Part shown: positions 58,801 through 64,000 of the stretch, piece by piece
How positions within the stretch are numbered: the first letter of the stretch is position 1
How the letters are laid out: each line of letters begins with the position of its first letter
Assembly (NCBI RefSeq): GCF_900637555.1
Contig: NZ_LR134378.1
Location: forward strand, 1,126,001 to 1,190,000
Length of the DNA: 64,000 nucleotides
DNA from: Lautropia mirabilis
GTDB taxonomy: Bacteria; Pseudomonadota; Gammaproteobacteria; Burkholderiales; Burkholderiaceae_E
Direction: 5' to 3'
Translations under genes and position numbers: made by a program
The notes under the pieces: model-generated
Told to the model about the DNA's origin: nothing
What the model saw: the letters and a program-made list of their open reading frames with translations, nothing else
Databases searched by the model: none

Positions 58801-59666
58801 GGCTCAGGAGCCGGGGCCGGCTCGGGCGTCGGGACAGGCGAAGGAACGGGCGCAGGCTGCGGCGTGGGCGCAGGTGATGGTTCCGGTGCAGGGGCAGGTT
58901 GCGGCGCCGGTTGCGGAGCGGGTTCCGGCGCGGGCTCAGGTGCCGGGGCCGGCTCGGGAGTCGGGACAGGTGAAGGAACGGGCGCAGGCTGCGGTGCAGG
59001 CGCGGGCGAGGGTTCCGGCGCAGGAGCAGGTTGTGGTGCGGGTTGTGGAGCAGGTTCCGGCGCCGGCTCGGGCGCCGGTGCGGGCGTGGGCACGGGGGCC
59101 GGCTGCGGAGCAGGGGAGGGCCGAAGGTTCTGGGAAAGCTCGTTGGCGTGCCGGTTGGCCTGGCTGATGGGGCCTTCGCCCCGGGATGCGGTGGCTGTCA
59201 GCACGCCCAGTGCGGCGGCACCGCCCGCCAGCGCCATCGGGCTGAAGGCGAACGCGCCCGGCGTGACGGCCAGACCGGATGCCGCCGGTGCGGCTGCCTG
59301 AACGCCTGCCACGTGGGCCGCCTGTGCTGCACCGTTGACGCTGGCAGCACCGGCAGCCTCACCCGTGGCTTCGACCGCGCCCAGCGTGGCGGTGGCATCG
59401 CCTGCTGCAGCGCCGGCGGCGCCGTCCGTGGGCAGCCAGGCGGCACGGCGGGCGCCTTCCTGTTGCACCACGGCTTCCTGGTAGTCGCCCAGAGGGCCGT
59501 ATTCGCGCTCCAGGGTCTGCATCATGCTGTCATCGGCTGCCTGCATGTTCCGGCTGGCGGGTGACGTGACCTGTGTCTTCGCACCCGCTGCGGATGCAGG
59601 GTTCGTCTGTGCCCGCAGCGGGGCCGACGTGTTTGCAGAGGCAGAGGAGGGTTGCAGGGTGTTCAT
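52848..59666 (-). CDS. Giant repeat protein with C-type-lectin-like module (putative adhesin 1)
   Basis: 2272 residues, start ATG 59666 (MNTLQPSSASANTS). Order: an Ala-rich N-terminal region with a hydrophobic Gly/Ala stretch (about 140-162), a Pro-Ala-Glu/Gln linker (about 182-345), thirteen tandem modules of about 115-125 residues, one module with a C-type-lectin-like insert (about 1930-2190), and a short tail. Each module reads FIRIEKI, then GDVISAADFGKLSWN, NDGGSFRFVPLD and QTITVSESP, which matches the cadherin-like repeats of large type I-secreted adhesins. No Sec signal peptide and no RTX nonapeptides are visible. The neighbouring gene encodes a relative. Surface adhesion is inferred. 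Confidence 0.8.
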   Translation of the reverse strand: MNTLQPSSASANTSAPLRAQTNPASAAGAKTQVTSPASRNMQAADDSMMQTLEREYGPLGDYQEAVVQQEGARRAAWLPTDGAAGAAAGDATATLGAVEATGEAAGAASVNGAAQAAHVAGVQAAAPAASGLAVTPGAFAFSPMALAGGAAALGVLTATASRGEGPISQANRHANELSQNLRPSPAPQPAPVPTPAPAPEPAPEPAPQPAPQPAPAPEPSPAPAPQPAPVPSPVPTPEPAPAPEPAPEPAPQPAPQPAPAPEPSPAPTPQPAPVPSPVPTPEPAPAPEPAPEPAPEPAPEPAPQPAPQPAPAPEPSPAPAPQPAPQPAPQPAPEPAPAPSPRPVAPSYDDAPVTRAARHNEAVELRASTFTGKDAEHAPSYVRIEGIEAKGARAGSAALHLRADDGSLTPVAENQEIAAADFGRLVWNSADNDGGSFRFVPLDSERQPYDGVQPQTVNVYESPAVPDYASARDPLAVAHDQTLTLGQELFAGNTADKAPSFIRIEKITPQGDTGSGAALQRDADGDGPGAPTAVSEGDVISAADFGKLSWNAAHNDGGSFRFVPLDASQKPILGASAQTITVSESPAAPDYPTAREPLAVAHDQTLALGQELFAGNAADKAPSFIRIEKITPNGDTGAGAALQRDADGDGPDAPTAVSEGDVISAADFGKLSWNSAHNDGGSFRFVPLDASQKPILGASAQTITVSESPAAPDYPAAREPLSVAHDQTLTLGQELFAGNAADKAPSFIRIEKITLQGDTGAGAALQRDADGDGPGAPTAVSEGDVISAADFGKLSWNTAHNDGGSFRFVPLDASQKPILGASAQTITVSESPAAPDYPAAREPLSVAHDQTLTLGQELFAGNAADKAPSFIRIEKITLQGDTGAGAALQRDADGDGPGAPTAVSEGDVISAADFGKLSWNTAHNDGGSFRFVALDANQKPILGAPEQTITVHESPTSPVYPAEPVIRAVAHEQTATFPESTFAGTNQDYKPAAIRIEAIEPSSHDGASPSLQLLGDGTPTPITVGQTITAENFSKLTWNTVGNEGGSFRFVPLDGTGQPYVGVQPQTISVYESPAAPEYPSARSPLAVAHDQTLTFGQELFVGSASSKAPAFIRIEKITAKDGDGTGTALQRDDDGAGPGAPTAVSEGDVISAADFGKLSWNTAHNDGGSFRFVALDANRKPILGADSQTITVSESPAVPDYPSTRDPLSAAHDQTLALGQDLFAGNTANKAPAFVRIESITPLDGDGTGTALQRDDDGAGPAAPTAVQQGDVISAADFGKLSWNTAHNNGGNFSFMPLDANQKPILGATAQTVSVYESPAAPDYPGVRNPLTVAHDQTRALGQELFAGNTPGKAPAFIRIESIDAKDGDGTGAALQREADGGTPTAVQQGDVISAADFGKLSWNTAHNDGGSFRFVALDANRNPILGSDAQTISVHESPKAPDYSGRALQVVAHDQVRQIDASVFEGNDPARKPAFVTINQIEADNGVNPAPLYIQREGGVKEAVQAGATIRAEDFDKVHWDTSSNDGGRFTFTAHDAERFAIEGSAPRTVTVHESPLPPVWNAISLQYQTAYAAHDGSAAFNNGMAYNGHNTPQKQRPAAIRITHIDEKNPSATEHAALYSWDAGHRTPLSVGSEIKFGRYSNIRWDTAHNEGGTFRFVALDKDGIEIAGSAEQTMTVIESPAAPVYATNTPSAFTPYNRPLTLDRTLLAGTDPSREPTAIQITTIYEKDDTAPGTSALAIDRGHGQLDPVSKGSRIQASDLDKLVWRSDANSGGSFTFSMIGADGKSILTTNPANPGSTSTLTRTISVEEGVQGPAYAQNASTLRAAFQQVLEIGKNHLDEIRGTEDSRAPARIEITRIEQPNDRDTSHSPLQLANGTDGSGARQITEGETIDAAEFARLTWDASKTDGGRFIFKPLDKNGRPFVDDSGQEMVRTITIDEQPQAAGTPTKPVVAPNAITGLDKSIISSNSHSPDSSLDGRFFKVISIEAYESPNAKRVMNWDLAGRPLPDGGQSGPTAYEVIQADGISLADAQQRAQDMGGKLLSIDDAAERGFIKTSLFNSGPDISTRYHYINQGNVAHDAGSGAKGFIIEYDNYRQPLKLESEHDPDFSGQVEEGQIIVGSELNQAHLGWDSSKNHGGVITLVEVQGQEVEDGSGKNPSLPGNRTKLGHLARDARDPDVGHERFTITIAEAEDGSPTFSKPNITGRSAGTSGHREAAETLDAAELLPGTPSAGSDTATRALPSTLGNLWHGTDPLLHDPLGQHPPLA
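53370..53612 (-). other. C-type-lectin-like insert in adhesin 1
   Basis: The segment AYEVIQADGISLADAQQRAQDMGGKLLSIDDAAERGFI, coded here in two parts, up to GAKGFIIEYDNYRQPL has the start and end strands of bacterial C-type-lectin-like domains (A-x-Y-x-V, GG-x-L-x-x-I, F-x-x-E-Y). It sits between the RFFKVISIEAYE strand and the VEEGQIIVGSELNQAHLGWD half of a repeat module. The central W-G region is shorter than in adhesin 2. Confidence 0.6.
55190..58640 (-). repeat. Tandem 123-residue coding repeats of adhesin 1
   Basis: Units recur at 369 bp in the most conserved part (for example 57181, 57550 and 57919). The block 56871-57263 is identical by eye to 57240-57632 (393 bp, more than one unit). 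Outer units are more divergent and vary in length. Confidence 0.9.
58640..59130 (-). repeat. Pro-Ala-Glu/Gln linker repeat of adhesin 1
   Basis: About 165 codons of alternating AP with E, Q, S, T or V (PAPEPAPEPAPQPAPQPAP pattern). Longer blocks are duplicated, for example PSPVPTPEPAPAPEPAPEPAP occurs twice. A rigid extended spacer, as found between anchor and adhesive domains of surface proteins; length is likely variable. Confidence 0.85.
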
Positions 59667-59860
59667 AGGCCAACCAGAGAATGAGGCATGAGATGCTCGA
59701 ACCTGAATCTTGGTACGCACCGCGAGGCAGCAGCACCGGCAGCGCATGGACGGCTTCCGGGGGCCGCCGGGTGTGCGGCAAATGTGGGTTTTTCGGTAAG
59801 CGGATACCGTTTCTGACAGACAGTCGACACCCGCAGAAGAGCGGCGTGCCAATGTCGGCG

Positions 59861-59904
59861 CATGAAAAGCGAAGGGGCCGCTTCCCTTGCGGAAAGCGGC
59901 CCCT
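59861..59904 (-). terminator. Terminator after adhesin 2
   Basis: Perfect 11-bp stem AGGGGCCGCTT/AAGCGGCCCCT (59873-59883 with 59894-59904), 10-nt loop, followed on the minus strand by CGCTTTTC. It lies about 115 bp after the adhesin 2 stop codon and about 195 bp ahead of the adhesin 1 start, so the two genes seem to be separate transcription units. Confidence 0.7.
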
Positions 59905-60019
59905 GGAGGCTGGTGCAACCCAGTGTTGCAGCTGCACGGAAAGGTCCCGTCGTGCCGGCGGACCGGCGGGGCCGTCACCCGATGCTGCCGGATGACGGTG
60001 ACGGGCCTTCAGGCTGCCA

Positions 60020-63000
60020 TCAGATCAGCGGGTTGATCTGGTTGTGCAGGTCGTCCAGCAGGTTGCTGCTGGGCTCGGCCGGGGTGTAGGCGGCCAGCGA
60101 CTTGGCGCTGATCGTGAGCGGGCCTTGACCTTCCGAAGCACCGAACAGCGACTGGGGGTTGATGGCCAGGGGCGCATCCTTCTCGGTCACCGTGACGGTG
60201 TGCACCACGCTGGAGTCGATGGGCTTCATGTCACCGTCCAGAGCGGTGAACTTGAAGGAACCGCCTCCGTTGTGGGACGCATCCCAGCGCAGGTTTTCGA
60301 ACTGCGCAGCACTGAGGACCGTGTTCTCCGGATGAGAATCGTCCACCTTCAGGTCCTGCGCGTGATCACCCACCAGGTGCAGTACGCGATGATCGCCCGC
60401 CTCTGCATTGCTCGGAGAGATCTCCGTGATGCGGATGAACATCGGTGCCTTCGCGGCATCAGATCCATCGAACATGGCCTTGCCGAACGTGGCGTCACCG
60501 TTATGTTCGGCTTCGGCACTGAAGGTCGTGCCCGAATAATTCGGCTGCTCGGCGGCTTCCTTGACCGTGAAGGTCTGCGTCTGCGCGCCGGCGATTTCCT
60601 GGTGATCGGACGTGACCGGAACGAACTGGACCTTGTAGGTGCCGCTGCCGTGGTCGACGGAGGCATCCCACTGAACCTTGCTGAAATCGGCCTTGTCGAT
60701 GAACTGACCTGCCGTCAGGTTGCGGGCAGAGCCCCCGTCACCCAGCGTCATGATGTTGGCGTGCGTGTTCTCACCATCCGGGCCTTGGACGGAGACGATT
60801 TTCACCGCATCCGGGGCCTTTTCGGCGTCCGTGCCTGCAAACGGGCTGGTCTGCGAGTCCTTGGTCAGCGCGCCCTTGAGAGCATCGTGCGCCACATCGA
60901 ACTTCACGGCTTCAGTCGGGTACACACCCAGCTTCGGCTCGGCATTCACCACCGGGGCAGGTGCCTCGTTGATGGTGATGGTCTGCTCGGTAGCACCTTG
61001 CAGTGCATCGCCGTTAGCCTGAACCGGCGTGAACTTGAAGGTGCCACCTTCGCCCTTGGAGGCGTCCCAGGTCACCTTGTCGAAGTCCGCTGCCTTGATC
61101 AGTGCGCCGTCGGTAATGACGTTGCCATCGACCTTGAGCGCGCCTGCAGCAAAGCCAGTGGCCTTGACAGCCTCGGGCTTGTTGGCTGAGTTCGTGCCTT
61201 CGAAGACTTCCTTGCCGATCTTGGCATTGGTTTCGTCGTGAGCGACGTTGACGGACTTGTTGGCTTCGTAGGAGGGCGCAGCCTTGACCGGAGGCTGAGC
61301 AGGCTGGTTGACGGCGCCGCCCGTCTGAGCCTCGGGAGTACCAGCAGGTTGGCTGGGGGCGTCACTGGGCTGGCCGCCGGGGGCAACAGGCTTGCCGCTC
61401 GGGCTGCCAGCTTGAGGGTCGGAGCCAGCAGGTTTGCTGGGGGGAGTCTGACCCTGGGACTGGGAACCTGCATCCTGGGTGGTGCCACCGGCCTTGGAGT
61501 CGGAGCCACCTTCCTGGGGCTTGGAGCCGCCTTGAGCACCGGCACCACCCGTCGAGCCACCCGCTGCAGCGCCCTGGCCGCCGGGGTTGCCGTTACCCTT
61601 GTTGGCGTCGCTACCAGTCGTGCTGTTTTGCGGGGTGTCGGCTTTGTGATTGCCGCCATCCGTGCCATGCTCGCCACCTTTCGGCGGATCGCCAGCCTTG
61701 TTGCTGCCCTCTCCAGCTTTCTGATCGCCTTTCGGCCCTTCGCCGCCGGTCGGAGCCTTGTTGTCCTGAACCTCGGGCGTGCCGGCGCCACCCTGCTGCT
61801 GGTTCTGAGCCGGGTTGGAGGCCGGGGCCGACGGGTGCGTGATGGTGGCCGATTCGGACACGGTCAGGGTCTTCTCTTCGGCACCTTCCACCTTGGCGGC
61901 ATTGGCTTCGTTGCTCTGCACGGCCACGTAGGTGATCTTGCCACCCATGTTGTGGTCGCCGTTCCAGACCAGCTTGTCGAAGTCGGCCTTGTTGATGATC
62001 GTGCCGTCCACGACCGGCTTGCCTTCCAGGGTCAGCGGGGCCTTGTAGTTCTCGATCTCGATGACGAAGCGGCTCAGCTTCTCGCCGGAGAAATCGTAGG
62101 CCTTGTAGCCCTTGGGCAGGTCGGTGCCATTGCCGTTGCGGATGATGGCGTCAGCGTTGGCGACGGCACCTGCGGTGCTGTCCTTGCCCAGCCAGGCGCC
62201 GTTCTTGGCAAGCTGTCCGTTCAGGACATCCTGTTGCGCAGCCTTGGCAGTGTCACCCTTAGCTTCAGCAACGCTTTCATCGCTGTCATACTCGCCCAGC
62301 GAGCCGAACAGCTTCTGGCCAATGAACTGGGCTTCTTCGGCGCTGTCGATGGTCAGCAGCTTGCCGCCGCGTACCTTGGCCATTTCTTCGGCCTGAGCGC
62401 GGGTGATGGGCTCTTTGGTGCTGATGACCTCGTAGGCGGTGGTGGACACGGTCTTGACCGGAGCAGGGGCATCCGGAGCCTTGCCGGTGACCTTGCTGGT
62501 GGTCTCGACCTCGCGGAAGATGCGCGTGCCAGCCTCACCTTCGGACGTGTCGACCCTGACGATCTTGATGAACTCGACGTTCTTGCCTTCGCCAGCCGCC
62601 TTCTCGAACGCGGTGGCGACGTTGGCCAGCTTGGTCTCGCCGTTGGCGGCAACCTGCGGTGCCTCAGCCGTACCTTGAGCCGTGGCCGGCAGTTCCTGCT
62701 TGGCAGGCTGCTGGTCGCTGTTCTGGGTGTCCTGGCCGGTCTTGTCAGCTTGCGGGACGTCGTTGGCGGGTTTGACCTCCGTGCCGCCCTGCGCCGGCTT
62801 GTCCTGGGCGCTCGGATTGGCCGGCGTGGTCATCGGGTGCTTGACGTCGGCCGATTCGGACAGCGCCATCGTGCCTTCCTTGGCGTCGGCGACGGGCTTG
62901 GCCGTGGCGGCATCATTGCTGTCGACGGCCTGATAGGTGATCTTGCCGGCCTTGTTCAGGTCGGCGTTCCAGGCCAGCTTGGCGGCGTCGGCCTTGTTGA

Positions 63001-64000
63001 TGATCTGGCCTTCGACCACGGGCTTGCCGTCCAGCAGCAGCGGCGACTTGTAGCCTTCATATTCGATGACGAACTTGCTGAGCGTGGTGCCTGCAGCTTC
63101 GTAGAGCTTCATGGCACCAGAGCCGTCTGCGTTGTTGCCGTTGCGGATGACGGCGTTGGCCTTGGCATCGGCGCCCTCAGTGGCGTTCTTGCCCAGCCAG
63201 GCACCGTTGGAAGCCAGTTGGCCATCCAGGACTTTCTGTTGAGCAGCCTTGTCGCTTTCACCTCTTGCTGCTGCTTCGGCAAGGGACTTGTCGCCGTCAT
63301 ACTCACCCAGGGCGCCGAACAGATTCTTGTCCAGCCAGGCCTTTTCTTCGGCGGTGTCGATGGACATCAGCTTGCCGCCCAGCTTGGCGGCCATCGTCTG
63401 GGCTTCTGCCAGAGTGATGGGCTTGCCAGCGTCGATGACTTCATAGGCACGGCTGTTGTCGCTGTCGACGGCACGAGCTTCAGCGTCCTTGGCGTTTTCG
63501 GCGCTGAGGATGCGGCTGATCTTGATGTACTCAGCTTTGCCACCATTGGCACCAGCGGTCTCGAAGAGGTCAGCAAACTTGGTCAGGTTGGTGACACCAT
63601 CCGCGGCAACCTTCGGTTCTGCCGCAGTGCCTGCAGCCGTGGCGGGCTTGGTGAGATCCTCGACCGGGGTGGGGTCAACCTTGGGCTGATCGGCCGGTTT
63701 CGAATCGGCCTGCTTGGCAGGCTCTTCTTCCTTGGCCGGTTCGGTAGGCTTGGCACCTTCGGCAGGCTTGTTGGTGCCTTCGGCCGGCTTGGTGTCCTGG
63801 GCAGGCTGCTCGGCGGCCGGGGTAGCTGGCTTCTGGCTGCCCTGGTTCTGAGCGGCTTGCTGGTTGTTGTTCTGGGCGATCGGCTGGCTGCTGGAGCCAC
63901 CGCTGCTGCCACCGCCGGCTGCGGCGGCCACGGCAACAACGCCCACCACGCCGGCACCAATGGCCAGCGGGCTGATGGCGGCGGCGGTACCGGCGGCGCC
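60020..64000 (-). CDS. Giant repeat protein with two C-type-lectin-like modules (putative adhesin 2, 5' end outside window)
   Basis: The frame is open through base 64000, leaving 1326 residues. Order: hydrophobic Gly/Ala stretch (AISPLAIGAGVVGVVAVAAAAGGG) like the anchor-adjacent part of large type I-secreted adhesins; a Lys/Pro/Glu-rich linker; two modules each holding a C-type-lectin-like insert; a Gly/Ser/Pro/Lys-rich linker (coded near 61270-61830); three plain cadherin-like modules; and a tail ending NLLDDLHNQINPLI. Module hallmarks are IKISRI, GQIINKADAAKLAWN, GKITYQAVDSND and LSESA. It is clearly homologous to adhesin 1. The start is not in view. Confidence 0.8.
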   Translation of the reverse strand, partial: GAAGTAAAISPLAIGAGVVGVVAVAAAAGGGSSGGSSSQPIAQNNNQQAAQNQGSQKPATPAAEQPAQDTKPAEGTNKPAEGAKPTEPAKEEEPAKQADSKPADQPKVDPTPVEDLTKPATAAGTAAEPKVAADGVTNLTKFADLFETAGANGGKAEYIKISRILSAENAKDAEARAVDSDNSRAYEVIDAGKPITLAEAQTMAAKLGGKLMSIDTAEEKAWLDKNLFGALGEYDGDKSLAEAAARGESDKAAQQKVLDGQLASNGAWLGKNATEGADAKANAVIRNGNNADGSGAMKLYEAAGTTLSKFVIEYEGYKSPLLLDGKPVVEGQIINKADAAKLAWNADLNKAGKITYQAVDSNDAATAKPVADAKEGTMALSESADVKHPMTTPANPSAQDKPAQGGTEVKPANDVPQADKTGQDTQNSDQQPAKQELPATAQGTAEAPQVAANGETKLANVATAFEKAAGEGKNVEFIKIVRVDTSEGEAGTRIFREVETTSKVTGKAPDAPAPVKTVSTTAYEVISTKEPITRAQAEEMAKVRGGKLLTIDSAEEAQFIGQKLFGSLGEYDSDESVAEAKGDTAKAAQQDVLNGQLAKNGAWLGKDSTAGAVANADAIIRNGNGTDLPKGYKAYDFSGEKLSRFVIEIENYKAPLTLEGKPVVDGTIINKADFDKLVWNGDHNMGGKITYVAVQSNEANAAKVEGAEEKTLTVSESATITHPSAPASNPAQNQQQGGAGTPEVQDNKAPTGGEGPKGDQKAGEGSNKAGDPPKGGEHGTDGGNHKADTPQNSTTGSDANKGNGNPGGQGAAAGGSTGGAGAQGGSKPQEGGSDSKAGGTTQDAGSQSQGQTPPSKPAGSDPQAGSPSGKPVAPGGQPSDAPSQPAGTPEAQTGGAVNQPAQPPVKAAPSYEANKSVNVAHDETNAKIGKEVFEGTNSANKPEAVKATGFAAGALKVDGNVITDGALIKAADFDKVTWDASKGEGGTFKFTPVQANGDALQGATEQTITINEAPAPVVNAEPKLGVYPTEAVKFDVAHDALKGALTKDSQTSPFAGTDAEKAPDAVKIVSVQGPDGENTHANIMTLGDGGSARNLTAGQFIDKADFSKVQWDASVDHGSGTYKVQFVPVTSDHQEIAGAQTQTFTVKEAAEQPNYSGTTFSAEAEHNGDATFGKAMFDGSDAAKAPMFIRITEISPSNAEAGDHRVLHLVGDHAQDLKVDDSHPENTVLSAAQFENLRWDASHNGGGSFKFTALDGDMKPIDSSVVHTVTVTEKDAPLAINPQSLFGASEGQGPLTISAKSLAAYTPAEPSSNLLDDLHNQINPLI
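62045..62440 (-). other. C-type-lectin-like insert 2 of adhesin 2
   Basis: From AYEVISTKEPITRAQAEEMA, then GGKLLTIDSAEEAQFIGQKLF, LAKNGAWLGKDSTAG, to RFVIEIENYKAPL. The pattern fits the C-type-lectin-like fold (GG-x-L-x-x-I-D-x-x-E-E, W-L-G, F-V-I-E). Disulphide cysteines are absent, as is common in bacterial members. Confidence 0.7.
63050..63448 (-). other. C-type-lectin-like insert 1 of adhesin 2
   Basis: From AYEVIDAGKPITLAEAQTMA, then GGKLMSIDTAEEKAWLDKNLF, LASNGAWLGKNATEG, to KFVIEYEGYKSPL. Very close to insert 2, so the two arose by duplication. It is flanked by the two halves of one repeat module. Confidence 0.7.

Noticed and set aside
1-64000. tRNA or rRNA genes
   Set aside because: No cloverleaf with T-loop GGTTCGAATCC-type sequence or rRNA segment was noticed in the intergenic regions; a tRNA scan was not possible.

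Overview
The window is GC-rich chromosomal DNA from a betaproteobacterium. The gene set fits the order Burkholderiales: proS, pilS-pilR-ampD, accB-accC-prmA with aroQ, ilvE with a small CHCC zinc-finger gene, glnE, a PP0621-type protein and a lysine/arginine-rich histone H1-like protein. The genus cannot be fixed from sequence alone; a Lautropia-like member of Burkholderiaceae is a guess.

Layout. 1-6208: end of proS, a lytic transglycosylase, a large GGDEF/degenerate-EAL membrane protein whose 3' end overlaps a convergent pseudouridine synthase gene by 102 bp, and a ComEA-like secreted protein. 6209-7306: a decayed accessory spot with remnants of a LysR gene and a short-chain dehydrogenase gene fused at a deletion point, followed by an AT-rich block. 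7307-12113: a coupled operon of a small membrane protein, a degenerate histidine-kinase-like sensor, a DASS-type permease and a glycerate kinase. 12159-14333: AlkB-type demethylase, two tandem minus-strand small-RNA candidates with CCUCC (anti-Shine-Dalgarno) motifs, and a GT14-like glycosyltransferase. 14667-23932: ffh, a YpjD/CcsA-type protein, PP0621-type protein, pilS, pilR, ampD, the histone H1-like repeat protein and YggT. 23989-31452 (minus): PfkB kinase, DUF3426 zinc-ribbon protein, prmA, accC, accB, aroQ, TlpA thioredoxin and a conserved hypothetical. 31745-42395: mpl, an RNB ribonuclease, TonB, aroE, an MgtE with an unusual inserted segment, PEBP, moaC and an M48 protease with TPRs. 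42402-50881 (minus): GH13 glucosidase, sugar-binding protein, Phd/RelE-type toxin-antitoxin pair, SnoaL-like protein, zinc-finger protein, ilvE and glnE. 51005-52802: acyltransferase followed by a higBA cassette bracketed by a direct repeat. 52848-64000 (minus): two giant, related, repeat-built putative adhesins.

Functional themes: cell-wall recycling (lytic transglycosylase, AmpD, Mpl), type IV pilus control (PilSR), fatty-acid and aromatic biosynthesis (AccBC, AroQ, AroE), nitrogen control (GlnE) and surface interaction (giant proteins).

The strongest candidates for undescribed biology are (i) the tandem sibling RNA pair at 12960-13321, (ii) C-type-lectin-like modules nested inside cadherin-like repeats in the two giant proteins, (iii) the partnerless degenerate sensor kinase translationally coupled to a glycerate uptake and phosphorylation module, and (iv) the higBA cassette inserted at the stop codon of an acyltransferase gene with its own operator-flanked, nearly leaderless promoter. 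Protein-family names below come from motif recognition by eye; no database search was run.
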